This document shows, one piece after another, positions 35,562-47,600 of a stretch of DNA of 64,000 bases; position 1 is the stretch's first letter, and each line of letters begins with the position of its first letter. This DNA is from Crotalaria pallida (Eukaryota; Streptophyta; Magnoliopsida; Fabales; Fabaceae): assembly GCA_037953625.1 (NCBI GenBank), contig CM075656.1, positions 79,813,001 through 79,877,000 of the forward strand, given 5' to 3'. A program made the position numbers and the translations under genes. The notes beneath the pieces are model-generated. The model ran no database searches and was not told the origin of the DNA. It worked only from the letters and a program-made list of their open reading frames with translations.

Positions 35562-37826
35562 TTATTCATCTCCATATAAACGACTAGGCTGTGATGTGAA
35601 CTCTTTCATGAACTCAGGTTCCATCTTAATTTCTTGCTCAACAAAGTTCTTGATATTCATTGGATATGTTGAGTCAGGATAAGAAGAATTATAAAAAACT
35701 AATGCAGTGAGTATGTTATAATCTTCGCTGGTATGGCTTTGATCATAAAACAAGTAATCCCTCCTATTAGAGCATGGTGTTTGATCAGGAATACACTCGC
35801 CATATGGCCCCGATGCACAGCAAGCAGTGGTCGAATCCTTAAAACCTGAAATCCATCAACCATGGTTATATATCTGTTGCATGATTACAAGGATCCTCTC
35901 ATGTTACTTACTAACATAGGAATCTTACTTATTTTATTATGGTAGAGCTTATCATTTTTTATGTTACGTATTTTATTCATATGCCTTTCTGTGTAATAGC
36001 AAAAACTCTCGTGTTAGTGAATGGCATTATAGGATGCACCTCAACCGAAAAAAACTGTTTTAATTTTGTCATAGAGATTTGTTTTGAGGTATAATCTAGA
36101 AAATCAAATTTGTTACCAACTGTATTGCGTAAGGCGCTGGATGTGCTGTTTAGAAAGATGAATTTGGAATCAGTAGATGACTTGTTATTAAATTGATCCA
36201 CTAGAGATTTAAGCTTTTCACTGAACATTAATGCTGCATCATTCGCTGCTTCAAAACAAGATCCATAATTTTTAGAGAAAAGGATTGGAATGCAGCCTAT
36301 TCTTCCCAATCCAACCAACACGAACTTTCTTGCTCCAAGGCCCTGTAGAGCCTGCCCAAAAAAAAAAAAAAAATATCCAATTTCCCTGATAAATCATTCC
36401 ATATAAATAAAGCAGCTTCAATTGATATTCTACTATTGAGTGTTTGGTTTGCCAAAAATTTCCTCTTTTCATTTTCCTTATTAATTAATGATCACAATCA
36501 AATCATCTTTTACTAGTGTTTTATACTTTTATGTGTTACATATTTGTATAGTAAAATGCATAATCTTATTTTCACTCTTTACTATACAAATATCTTAAAG
36601 CAAGAAACTGAACAAAAACAAGGTGACATACTTTTAAATATTAATGAAAAAGATCGATAAAAGAAAACTAAAAAAAAAAATTCGCAAATTGAACAAACCC
36701 TTATTATCCTAATCGAAAGACAGAAACTTTAAAACAAAGTGTTTGAATATATACCATTAAATTCATAGCTAATTCATCAATTAGAGCTTCTGCATACTGC
36801 TCAGGGCTATAGATAGTGCTTGTAGGGTAGTACTCCGGGATGAAGTAATTGTTTAAGTAATCATTGTTGCCTATTTGCACATAATACAAGCAGTTGCTAA
36901 GGTACTGCATAGCTTTTTCAAGACCTCCAAGTTTGAAAGCAATTTGGGAAACTATGGCTCTGTGATTTAATAACTGTAATCCCAAGCTGACATGCTCACC
37001 CTGCATTGATTAACACTACTTCAATATAAAAATGAACAAGAACATTGTAACACAAATCCTCTAACGTAACCATCTACCAAAACATAAAGATAAACAAGAA
37101 AAAAGGAAGAAAAAAATTTATTTGATTTTATACCCTATGTCCTCCAGTCTCGGTGCGAATTCCTCCTGCACCAGATGCATAGTTCACACCTTTAAGTATG
37201 TCCGAACCTCTAGTATTCGCAAAGGGTGGAATGAAATCCTTGAATCCAAGAAATTGAGCTGCAATATGAAAACATTAGTCTGGTTTAAACAAAATGTTTA
37301 GTGGAAGAAAAAAAGAGAAGAGGCTCTTGCACCTTAGTCTCATTGGAGCTCCCTAACTAGCGGGAATCTTTAGCACCTTAGTCTCTATGTATTCAATTCA
37401 ATGATACTTTAATTCAGTTAAGTAAGTCAATTCTAGCTCTAGTTATAGTGTTTAGCACCTTAGTTCTACTGATTTAACTGAAAAATTTTAAAGTCAAATG
37501 TTTGATGAACTTTTTCAAAGTAATGAATTTTCTATCCTCGCAAGTTAGTTACTAGACATGTAATGCAAAGAAATCTTACATATTATGTCAATTATAGTTC
37601 GGCCATTGGTAAATCTTCCAGTTGGACCCCCAGGGAAATCGATGCCATATGGTTGGAAATTAGATTTTGCATTGGTTGCAAGGTTGTTGTTGTTTCCATT
37701 ATCAGACAAAGAGTCCCCAAAGATAAAAAGGCCTGGTACTTGGGGCTCCCCTAGAACAATATTTTGGTTTGCAACCAAAAGAACAAGAGACAGAACCAAC
37801 CATGTCTTAGTCTCACAAGACGACAT
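35562..37826 (-). CDS. GDSL esterase/lipase gene B, complete
   Basis: Complete five-exon plant GDSL esterase/lipase. Exons: 37580-37826, 37134-37258, 36755-37000, 36117-36351 and 35562-35845, all GT-AG. They total 1137 bases including stop, 378 residues, normal for the family. An N-terminal signal peptide (core residues 9-19, likely cut near residue 26) suggests export to the apoplast or cell wall. Block I FIFGDSLSDNGNN places the nucleophile at Ser39, block III GNND is at 168-171, and the catalytic pair is Asp319 and His322 in FYDQSHTSE. That last block is unusual: most family members, including gene C, have FWDxFHPT, so Trp and the Pro after His are replaced although Asp and His remain. The C-terminus runs about 56 residues past the catalytic His with a polar tail. 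The start is the first Met before the signal peptide and is shared with gene A. A TATA box lies about 95 bases upstream. Enzymatic activity is inferred. Confidence 0.93.
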
Positions 37827-37919
37827 CCTTTTTTAAGCAGAGAGTAACCAAGTATAGAGACAGAAAAGTGGTTATTAACCAGGAAACAAGTGTGAACAAG
37901 CACAAGATAGAAGGTAACA

Positions 37920-37927
37920 TATTTATA
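37920..37927 (-). promoter_or_regulatory. TATA box of GDSL gene B
   Basis: Minus-strand TATAAATA inside CCTATAAATATG, about 95 bases upstream of the gene B start codon. The intervening leader is nearly identical to that of gene A, where the matching position reads AATAAATA. Confidence 0.6.
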
Positions 37928-37986
37928 GGCTGATAAAATAATTGTCCCTCCACGGAAACTTTTGGGATTTTTGGTTTTAGTTATTA

Positions 37987-39026
37987 CTCCCTCTTCTCCC
38001 GTATTTAGAGCATTTTCTAGAAAAAAAATTTGGTCCTACTTTTTATTTCTTCTTATAAAAAAAAAGGTACTTTATATTTCCTATGCATTATTAATTATTT
38101 TTTTTTCTTTTTTGCCTTTATTAAATGTTTTGATTAACTATGTTTTTTTTATTCATTAATTTTTTTATTTTTTTAAAGGAAAATATGTAATTCATTCCAT
38201 AACAGAAAATAGTACAAGTAGATCCAGCAGAATAATAACAAAACACATATTTTCCATACAATAAAAATTGCTAAAAAAGACTAGATACTCAGCCATAACA
38301 ACAAACTCTCTGTGGATCAGGATCATCATCAACACCCAGCTTCGAACTCTAACAAGAGATTCAACGGCCTTTATTTCCAAGATAACTATTTCATCAATGC
38401 CGGAAGTAAGCACAGTTCGGCGACAAAGAATCTCATATCTGAGGAGGTAGAGCCACTGGACAGAGGAGAAGACAGAGATCTGGAAGGGAAAAGCTGTCCC
38501 GAATATCAGTCTTCTAGTTATTGGAGAAGATAGGAAGGTCATCAGATCTGGACAAACAAAAAGTCTTCCCACACTCAAACACACAAAAAACAAAACCCAG
38601 ATGAAACTGGGACAAGAAAAACCACACCACTTGCACAAAGACAAGATTTATTTATTTAACCCAAATATAACTGGGAGTGAAAAAAACCCACACACCAACC
38701 AAAGGAAGGGGAGAGAGAATCTCTCCCTCCCCTTCTGCCGCTATCACAGAAGAGAGGAAATGGAGAAGAGAAGAGAAGAAGACTGAGGAAGAGAGAAGGC
38801 CAAGCCTCTCTCTCCTCAAATTAGGATTCCTTTTGTGAATTAATGTTTGCGAATACACATATGTTGTTATTTTTTTTATTCATTAATGAATGTGAATTTT
38901 TCAAGTAAAATGAAGGAGCTAAAATTGTAATGTTACAATATATTTTCATAAAATTCACAAAACTAACCATTTTTCTTGGTCCGGGGAATACTGTTAAGTA
39001 TGCCCTATATATAAGATCGGAGGGAG
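37987..39026. mobile_element. Stowaway-type MITE interrupted by a non-LTR element
   Basis: Ends CTCCCTCTTCTCCCGTATTT and, reversed, CTCCCTCCGATCTTATATAT, bounded by TA at 37985-37986 and 39027-39028. The middle is taken by the insertion at about 38161-38870. Confidence 0.6.
38161..38870 (-). mobile_element. Probable non-LTR retroelement, minus strand
   Basis: Poly(T)/AT tail at the left end (minus-strand poly(A)), C/T-rich leader-like sequence at the right (38700-38815), and similar flanks TTTTTTTTATTCATTAAT on both sides (near 38141 and 38868). A minus-strand open frame (38192-38644) has no LINE domain and may be chance. Could be a short non-autonomous LINE derivative. Confidence 0.45.
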
Positions 39027-39028
39027 TA

Positions 39029-40072
39029 GTAATTTTTCTCATCGATTTTACTTCTTAAATATTCAAAAATTTTGGTTTTAGTTGTAATAATTTTTTTCAT
39101 TGATTTTATTTCTTAAATATTCAAAAAATATTATTTTAGTCATTTAATACTACAATTGAATATGTCAACAATTATTTAAAAACTATTAATAAATTTTTTC
39201 AATATTTAAAAACCAATACTTGGGACAAGTTTTCTCTGAATTAATAAAACAAAAAATCACTAAGCAAATAAATCTTAAAATTTCAAGACAAAAACATTTT
39301 TAAAGTGACGAGAAATTCTGAAGTACCTATATCAACAAAATCAATCAAAATCTGTCGGTTGAAAAAAAACCGGTGTCACTTGAGGACGAGGGAACCAAGA
39401 GTCCAAGACTATCAACAAATTTATGTGTAGGCTGAAAATAAGAGTAATACTAATATTTTTAGGTTTTGAATTTTTCATATTTTTTTACTTTTCATTTTTT
39501 CTAACTTATTTTTCACATTTCACCGTTATCGATCACATTTTTTTTTTATTTTTTTAAATTTTCATTTACATTATCTACATATTTTTTTTAACAACAAAAA
39601 AAAAATTATTTCCACACCACATAACTACCGAGCATTATATTATACAAAGTTTCATCTTCTATGAAGGGTTTGCAAATATTAAAAAAAAAATATATTGTGA
39701 GAGAAACATTTTTTCAAAAATAAATACACATTGAAAAATTATACTCGTTCGGCAACTAATCAGTTACTATACACGGAATATATAATATCTTACTTATAGA
39801 TCACTGGACTTTTAAGACTTAGAGAATTGAAAATCCAGAATTTGATTTGGGACACCATCACTTTATAAATTTAATTCCCCTTTTTCTATTCTCATAAAAA
39901 AAAAACTTAAAAAATCTTTGTGTATAATTTTTTTTTTAAAAAAAAACTCAATTATATTCGTTCTAACTAGGACAAAATGTGCCATAATTGCATCATTATC
40001 ATACTCAACTAATAGAAACCTGGAACCTAAAGATATTTTGGGAACCTCTAATTCATATGACTGCCACTCTGT
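39029..40072. other. Non-coding duplicated backbone, unit B
   Basis: Matches 2391-2985 and 8480-8580 of unit A; the Helitron and SINE of unit A are missing here. No gene. Confidence 0.5.
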
Positions 40073-40073
40073 C

Positions 40074-42340
40074 ATGAGGGCCGTCTCAGTCAAGGCGGTC
40101 TTAACACATGTGCGCGCTGAGCATGTGCTATTGTTCAGAGTCCCTATTATTTAGGGGTTCCAATTTTTTTTATCTTTTATATACTAGAATATACTTCTAA
40201 ATATTAAAAAATTATTACTAATTATTATTAATATATTTAAAAATTAAAATACTTAAATACACAATATTGTATAAAATAAAGCATAATCTTCTAAACTTTT
40301 GGTCTTGTGCTAAAAGTTTGAAAAAAAGTTTCATCATGTATTTCTAGATACTAGTAATTTTGGTTTAATTTTTTTTTTAAAAAAAATTGATTATAGATTT
40401 TGGAAATATGTCTTTTTAAATAATAAGTTAATATGAACTTTTTATAAAAATGATTTACATGTATTTAGAAATGAATAGTCATAAACATTATTAACATTTG
40501 AATCTAGTTTCAGCTACCAACTTTTTCATTAATAAAAATTAACTAATAATGTATCAACTATGCGATTTCTAATTTTAATTAACAACATAATTTCTTATAT
40601 TAAAAAAAATCCAACTCATTTTGATTTTTGTTTTATTTAATCCATCATTCCAAATGCATTTTGTTAGTAATTCGTTTTGCAAGTCCAAATGCAGCTACTT
40701 TTTTTATCATATATATCATCATCATCATTATTATTATTACATCTGTCCCAGATATAATACCTATTTTCACACTTTTAATTAATTCGTGTTTATAAGATTC
40801 GAACTTTCAAATTACTTGCTTGTACTAAAACTTCATAATTGTAAATAAGTATATTGTCTAAAGTATAAAATAACGCATCATTATTTTTCACAATTTAAAT
40901 TGCAACATATTTATAAATTTTTGGATTTTTTAAAATTTGAATTCATGACTGAGTAAATATTTGATTGTATTAAGCTAAATCATTATACGAAATTATAGCT
41001 CATCTTTAATACTTATATATCCGTTTTTTCCGTTGTACCTAAAATTTCTTATTCATAATGATGCTCTGTTTAAATGTTTAATACCAATTTGCCTATATTA
41101 TGACTTGTTTGTATTAGAATTTATGAAATTACAACTTTATATTCGTTTTTTTTCTGGTTAATTATCATATGCGGGTCATTTAGGCATTATATATTTTTTA
41201 TGTCAATATTTAATTCAAATTATTTCCTTTTGAAAAGATCATTAATAACCCGTGCAAATTGTAATAATATTGAAATGCAAATTTATGTTTGCGGACAATT
41301 TTTATATTTATGTGTATTCCAAATTGTACTAATAAAAATTTACTAAAAATAACTTAAGATAAATATTTATTCCCGTGCGATGCACGGACAAACAAATTTG
41401 GAGGGAAAAGCAAGGATGAAGGAGGGAAAATGAAAATGCCAAAAATGCCCTCAACTTCTCCTATTTTATAATATGTTGAAAACTAAATGAATAAAGGAGA
41501 ACGTTAAAAAATATAAGGAAATCAATATATCCTATTATCAATGCTATTACCTAACAATCAAGTTTTCTCTTTTACTCTTTTCTTCCTTATTAACTTGTTT
41601 CCAACTCCTTTCAGAAAAATTAGCTCAAACTCACAATCCACTTCCACCCCCAACAAAAATAGTCCTCGCACAACCTTACTTCAACCCCAACAATAGCAGA
41701 TGTCATAGTCTTACTGTCATGATGTCACTCTCCAGTCTCCAATGTCCCAGACTCGCAATCCACCCCTATCCCCGACAAGAACAATCGCCTCACAGCCTAA
41801 GTGGATTAGATTTGATAGTCATTGAGAATAAAATCTTGGAAAAAGTTGAATACAATGATGTAATTGATGACTTTGCTTCTAAGAAAGATAAAAAAATTAT
41901 ACTTTATCCGGCTCGAATTATAAGTAACAAAAAAACATATTTCTCTTGATTTAAAATATAAGCAAAATTAACTAACTTTATTAAATTTTGTTTCATTCCC
42001 AATGCCACTTTCCTAAAACATCTCTAGAAAATTGTAATCTTAATTAAATTTTGTTTCATTTCCAATACTACTTTCCTAAAATACCTATATTTTTTATAAA
42101 TTTGAGAAAATTAAATACAATCAACTAACCTCCTTAATAAACATAAAAGTGGTTGAAATTGTTTATAATTCGAGTCGGATAGAGTACTTTTTAAATAAAA
42201 GTTTAAATTTAATTATGAAAATGAATTGAGAAGTTATATAATAAAACATTTTCTATACAATAATTATTTATATGAAATAATATTTTTTTTAAATTAATTT
42301 TTTTAAAAGGGGTTTCTTTATCCTAAAATGTTTGAGAGGC
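40074..42340. mobile_element. 2.3-kb insertion of unknown class
   Basis: Splits sequence continuous in unit A (8585-8600); flanks CACTCTGTC and CACTCTCTGTC look like a target duplication. AT-rich, with a CCCGTGC...GCACGG hairpin near 41373 but no CTAG Helitron terminus next to it. A short plus-strand frame at 41719-41949 has no recognised relative. Class uncertain. Confidence 0.4.
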
Positions 42341-42509
42341 ACTCTCTGTCATTCAGTCATCAGTGGTTCAGTATGAATCTATCACTCAATCACCAATCAT
42401 ATAAGGGAAAAAAATACTAATAAATAAGTGATGGAGCTTCTTTGTACCCGGAACACACTGGTCCACTGCTCCAAACTTTTTAAAAACATTTTAAAACGTG
42501 GTGTATAAA

Positions 42510-43381
42510 CAGGGGCTTTAGTTTTTTACCCCTGGTTAATTAGTTGATGCCCCTATTTATGAAAAAATCTCGTAATAATTTTACTAACTTTCAATAATTT
42601 CAAAAAACCTCTCTCTTATTTCAACCTTACTTTCTCTTAAAAAGTAAAATTAAACAATTCATGCTTAACTCTCAGCGAGAGTTATAAAATATATATTTTA
42701 ACAAGCACGCTAAGGGCACAGTGAGGGTTGTAAAATTTTATAATCATCACTGAGGGGTCAACGAGTGTTATAAAATAAAAAATTAACCCCAGCGAGGGTT
42801 ATAAAATACTGAACCTTCAGTGAGTGTTATAAAATCAAAATTTTATAATCCTCGCTGAGGGGTCGGCGAGGGTTATAAAAATTAACCCTCGGGTCAGCGA
42901 GGGTTATAAAATAAAAAATTATAACTCTCGCTCACGTATGCATGATTATCTAAGTTTGTTACAACAATAGAAGAGTGTATAACAGATGGAATAAGAACAA
43001 GTGAGATGATGATATTATCCAATTATAAAATTTAATTTTATAACCCTCGCTGAACCTTCAGCGAGTGTTATAAAATCAAAATTTATAACCCTCGCTGGGG
43101 TTAGCGAGTGTTATAAATAAAAAATTTATAACCCTCGTTGGAGGGTCAGCGAGGGTTATAAAATTTCCTCGTTGAACCTTCAGCGAATATTATAAAATAT
43201 TATTTTTATAACCATCGCTTACCTACCAGCGAGGGTTATAAAAATTAAATTTTATAATCCTCGCTGAGCCCTCAGCGAGGGGGCATTTTGGGTAGTTTGG
43301 TTTTTAGTAAAGTCGATGGTGTCTTTTCAAAATAAAAAGGGTTAACTAATTAACTGGGGGTCAAAAAACTAATTCCCACTA
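42510..43381. mobile_element. TIR element packed with short hairpin repeats
   Basis: Terminal inverted repeats of about 36 bases: GGGGCTTTAGTTTTTTACCC on the left; the complement of the right end reads GGGAATTAGTTTTTTGACCC and both continue GTTAATTAGTT. Inside, two clusters (about 42670-42930 and 43035-43285) contain a dozen or so variants of ATAACCCTCGCTGA and its complement TCAGCGAGGGTTAT, arranged as consecutive hairpins. The interval is absent from unit A (9375-9390). No open frame. Superfamily not determined; the CAGGGG start would suit hAT but no clear target duplication is visible. Confidence 0.7.
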
Positions 43382-43435
43382 AATATATAAGATAGGCCAA
43401 GTGCGTCAGAAATAAAACTGTTACTCCGTTTCTTG

Positions 43436-44483
43436 AGTGGAGCTTTTGCCATCCTATTCTAGACTTTACACACCCGATTTATTAATTTATTTCCAAACTT
43501 ATTCTCTTCATCATCCCTTTCATTCACTTTTTTCTTTTCTCTTATTCACACAACCCACTCCCACAAAATCAAAACAAATATTATGAATATTCCAATAAAA
43601 ATTAATATTGTTAAACAATGATAATCCTACACTTGTGTTTTTCAATTCATATACAGCAATTCCGCGTCATCTTGCTATTTGAATAACACAATACGTGTGA
43701 TACTAACTACCATGGTTCAAATGTCAAAACACAAAGTCACAAAGCATGAAACATGTAACCATATATTGCATCCCATAACCCCAGTCTCTTATAAAAGAAA
43801 CATATGCAGGATAATCAGGGATATGATAAGCAAAACAATCTGAAAGGAGGAAGCCACCTGAAAATTTTCTTCAAGCCTATTTTGTTTGCTCCCAAGACCC
43901 ATGTTTGGCAAACCATTTATAGCATGTTTGGAACGGTGGTAAAAGTGACTCAACGCGCGTTTGAAACGCAATAGCAACATAAAGTTGCTTCAGCAAAACG
44001 TAATTATAGTATAAATATAACGCTTATCCAAACATAGCATTAGTCCATTACCACCCCACTCAGCAGGACCTCTCATTTCTTCATTATCCATATCAGTTTC
44101 ATGTTTCCTCGAGTTAAAACCAGGTGGGGTTGCAAACAATGCTCTACCACCATAATTAGTGGAGTTTTTAGGCAGAGAAATTAAGTTTTTTTAGGAGAGA
44201 ATATTCCAATGAAAATTAATATTGTCATAACAATATGAGCACATCTCAGAACCTCCTTAGAATATGAACTCGTCTCAATAACATAAGTTATCTCCTTCAA
44301 ATATGTGAGTTTCAATCAAAGAAGGAGGGAGTAGGTTTTTTTTTTTTTGAGTGAGAGTGGGGTGTGTGAATATGAAAAGAAGAAGATAAATAAGTGAAAA
44401 AGATGATGGAGATAAAGGGTGATTTTGGAAATAAATTAATTAGTGGGGTGCGTAAAGTCTAGAGTGGGGTGGCAAAAGCCCCA
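43436..44483. mobile_element. Long-TIR non-autonomous DNA element
   Basis: Ends GTGGAGCTTTTGCCATCC and, reversed, GGGGCTTTTGCCACCCC, both continuing TCTAGACTTTAC and a long complementary arm of over 100 bases. Unit A is uninterrupted here (near 9425). A second copy begins near 63252. No transposase; the small open frame at 43789-43980 is not recognised. Confidence 0.65.
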
Positions 44484-44518
44484 TTCCCTTTTCTTTTGGT
44501 TTTTAAGAGGTATTTTTT

Positions 44519-44710
44519 TTTAAACCAAGTGGTGTCTGTACTTCACATTTTTTGTTGCCCAACTAATTCACCTCGGATTCGTGAACTGTGTGAGTTTTTG
44601 ACTCATAGGTATGGATCCTGCCCATGAATTGTTGTCTCACTAGGACTCGAGCCTTTGACCCTGAAGTCCCTAAGAATCCAACGAGTTTCCACTAGGTCAA
44701 CCCACTTGGG
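44519..44710 (-). mobile_element. tRNA-derived SINE with 16-bp target duplication
   Basis: Minus strand with B box GGCTCGAGTCC near 44651, A-box-like sequence near 44695 and a poly(A) tail at the left; exact flanking repeats TTAAGAGGTATTTTTT at 44503-44518 and 44711-44726. Unit A holds the single-copy site near 9444. Confidence 0.85.
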
Positions 44711-44803
44711 TTAAGAGGTATTTTTTAATGTGTGAATTGATAAAATATAAAACTAAGATAGGGATAGAGATAAAGATTAAATAATTTTGTCATAAAATAA
44801 GGT

Positions 44804-45211
44804 TGCAAGACCCGGGCTGATTAGGGCATGGAGTGATTGCCGGTGCAAGAGGCACGGAGAAGGAGCGGCTCCTAGCAAACTTCTAAGGAAGGGGTACATG
44901 AATGAACCGACACACACGAATAAGAGGGTGATCCTGAGACTGTGTAGGAATGGGACTACATATATAGGACAAGAATGCTTAAATGAATTGATTAGTACTA
45001 TCCATATCAACAAGATGCATCTTCTTTTCGGTAGTTCATCACTTAAGAACTTCATAGTTAAGCGTAGTGTTTGACTTGTAGTAATTCTTAGATGGGTGAC
45101 CTCTTGGGAAGTTTTCGCGGGAAGCGTGCGAGTGAGGACAAAGCACGCTGAAAAGACCCATGTTGATATGTAAGAACAATCGCAATCCATTTGTGTGTCA
45201 GAGATGTTACA
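44804..45211 (+). mobile_element. Cassandra-like solo LTR with embedded 5S rRNA segment
   Basis: 408 bases starting TGCAAGACC and ending GATGTTACA, with exact 5-base duplications AAGGT at 44799-44803 and 45212-45216; unit A has the single site near 9527. It contains a 5S rRNA-like segment (45013-45115). That combination defines Cassandra TRIM elements, whose LTRs carry a 5S-derived Pol III promoter. Only one LTR is present. Confidence 0.75.
45013..45115 (+). pseudogene. 5S rRNA-derived segment within the LTR
   Basis: AGTTAAGCGTAGTG resembles the 5S A box, and GATGGGTGACCTCTTGGGAA matches the intermediate element and C box of plant 5S RNA with one change. The 5' part is strongly diverged, so it is not a functional rRNA gene. 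Confidence 0.8.
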
Positions 45212-46151
45212 AAGGTAGTTATACATGTATTATTACCGTTAGGATTTGTCTAAATTCTCGAGAAAAATAATAAATTTAGATATATAGTATTATTTTATTA
45301 AATTATCATATTTTGTTGGCATATTATTTTTACATATCTTCGACCTAGCTAATTATTAGGGTTTGGGTCAGGCTCGGAGCAAACAATTTATAGTTTTAGA
45401 GCTAAAAAAAATTTGGGGTCCCTCAATTTAGTAAAATTTGAAAAAATTGTAAAAAAAAAAATAAAAAATTAGCAACAAAGTTTGAATATCATTTTTTAAA
45501 AATATGAATTTTTCCAAAATACTATTAATACATATAAAGAAGTTTTTGAGGCAGTGCTTGAACGAAATGCTAAAAGAAAGTCGAAATAAAAATAAAAATT
45601 TATATAATAGTATAATTATAATCAATTTTTCTAATTTGATCTTTGCACTAGGTTCATATGGTGAACAAATATTAAAGATTAAATATTCATGAGAAAATGT
45701 TATGTTTAGTGAATAAAAAAATAATTGTCTAAATTTCCAACACATGTTTATTATTAATGTTTGTTTATTCTATGTGGTTCGTGTATATATTAGAAAGATT
45801 TAATTATAACTACTTCGTCCATTCGACATTGAGTATTCTTTTAGGACATAAAGCTCTTATACAGAACTGTAGTTAATGTATTCTTTTGAGTTAAATTAAT
45901 GTGATGTTTACCTAATTTTCCTTTTATCTCTCTTATAATTATATTTAAATTTATTTTTTACTTATTATCTCCGTTCTTAATTAGATGAGAATAAAATTTT
46001 CAAAAAAATAATTAATGGTATATTGATTTTATTTTATTTTTTTTAAAAAAAAACTTATATATAAATAAGCTTTTTATGCTAAAAAGAGATTTAAAATAAA
46101 TTAAAAGAACTATATATTTTTTTTTTGTTAGACAAAGAACTATATATTTTA

Positions 46152-46331
46152 CCAATATGGGTTGGGACGAGTGGTAAGCGGCTCGGTCTTGCTTAAGCAA
46201 GGTCTCGAGTTCGAGTCCTTGTGAATGCAGAAAATTCATGTTGGGAGACTCACCTGCCATAGTCAGGCACACGACCCAGGTCGGATCTGGATGTACCTAA
46301 GTAATACTTAGGGAACCGGGTGGAAAAAAAA
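46152..46331 (+). mobile_element. tRNA-derived SINE with 18-bp target duplication
   Basis: A box near 46168 (GAGTGGTAAGCGG), B box GAGTTCGAGTCC near 46208, A-rich tail, and flanking repeats AAAGAACTATATATTTTA at 46134-46151 and 46332-46349. A further partial copy of the duplicated sequence at 46104 suggests the site already held a local repeat. Confidence 0.85.
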
Positions 46332-46784
46332 AAAGAACTATATATTTTAAAAACACTATTACTATTACTTAAGTTTCAAAATCAACTTACCTCTCTAATA
46401 TATTAACAGGATGCCGGTCACTTCGATGCATATGTTCCTCTCTTGTATCAGTAGGACCTGTAATACAGTAGCCCATCAACTTGCTCTTTTGGCTTTTGAC
46501 TTGCATGATTTTGTGTGGGTGGATGATTTTCCAATTGAAGTTATGAATCTCATCCATACTGATGTAGCAAACTTAATTTGGTAATAAAATTTGCTACTAT
46601 TAAAAAGAACTTACTTTAAAATAAATAAATGTGTGTTTCGTGTAATAGAAAATAATGATATTAGTAAAATCATTTTTATCTATACTATATAATAGTCTAT
46701 GAGTATTGCACAGGTGGGAACACCCACTTGCTAAGTGGTATGGGCCCCATGAGTACTACTCCTTTTTTTTAAGGGAAGTAATGC

Positions 46785-47600
46785 TTATTTCATGCACGGC
46801 TTTTTGGTGTTGTGGCTTTTATTATTTTTTATTTTAATAAATTTAATATATTAAAAATAATATGTTTTGAATTTTTTTTTCTTTTATATACATGTTTTTT
46901 TTATTTGAATTTGATTTTTTTTATTATATGCTTTCTGACACACGTAATGGTTCAAATAAATAAAATATAAAACAAATGTGTTTTTATCATTCACCGGTCT
47001 TTGGTGCTCCGACTCTTTTTTTATTTTTTATTTTATTTTAATGAATCTAATATATTAAAAAAATATGTTTTGGGTTTTTTGTGTTCTTTTTTATGTACAT
47101 GTTTTTGTTATTTGGAATTGAATTTTTTTATTATATGCTTCCTGACACATGTAATGATCCAAACAAGTAAAATATAAAACAAGGGTGCTTCTACATGAAT
47201 CGGTTTTTGGTGCACTGGCTTTTTTTTTTATTTTAATAAATATAATATATTAAAAAATATGCTTAGGGTTTTCTGTGTTCCTTTTATGTACATGTTTTTG
47301 TTATTTGGATTTGATTTTTTATTATATGTTTCATTCCTCACACGAGTAATGGTCCAAACAAGTAAAATATAAAGCAAGAGTGCTTCTACTATGCACCGGT
47401 TTTTGGTACTCCGGCTCTTTTTTTTTATTTTAATAAATATAATATATTAAATAAAATATGCTTTGAGTTTTCTGTGTTCTTTTTATGTACATGTTTTTGT
47501 TATTTGGATTTGAAATTTTTTATTATATGCTTCCAGACACAAGTAATGGTCCAAACAAGTAAAATATAAAACAAGGGTGTTTCTACCATGCACCGGTAAT
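46785..47600. repeat. Tandem repeat, about four 200-bp units
   Basis: The segment around CATGCACCGGTTTTTGG recurs near 46791, 46990, 47197, 47392 and 47589, spacing about 195-207. Each unit includes TTATGTACATGTTTTTGTTA and a Stowaway-unrelated AT-rich middle. Confidence 0.85.

Noticed and set aside
38192..38644. A 150-codon minus-strand frame rich in hydrophobic residues
   Set aside because: It lies inside a probable non-LTR element, has no LINE or other known motif, and opposing frames are equally open; treated as chance.
41370..41395. Helitron 3' hairpin CCCGTGCGATGCACGG
   Set aside because: The hairpin is good, but no CTAG-type end follows within about 15 bases, so a Helitron end was not called.
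42660..43290. Possible CRISPR-like array of regularly spaced repeats
   Set aside because: The repeats alternate in orientation, are themselves hairpin arms, and sit between transposon termini in a plant genome; no spacers or cas genes.
45013..45115. Possible functional 5S rRNA gene
   Set aside because: The 5' third is badly diverged and it lies within TG...CA ends with target duplications, so it is an LTR-embedded copy.
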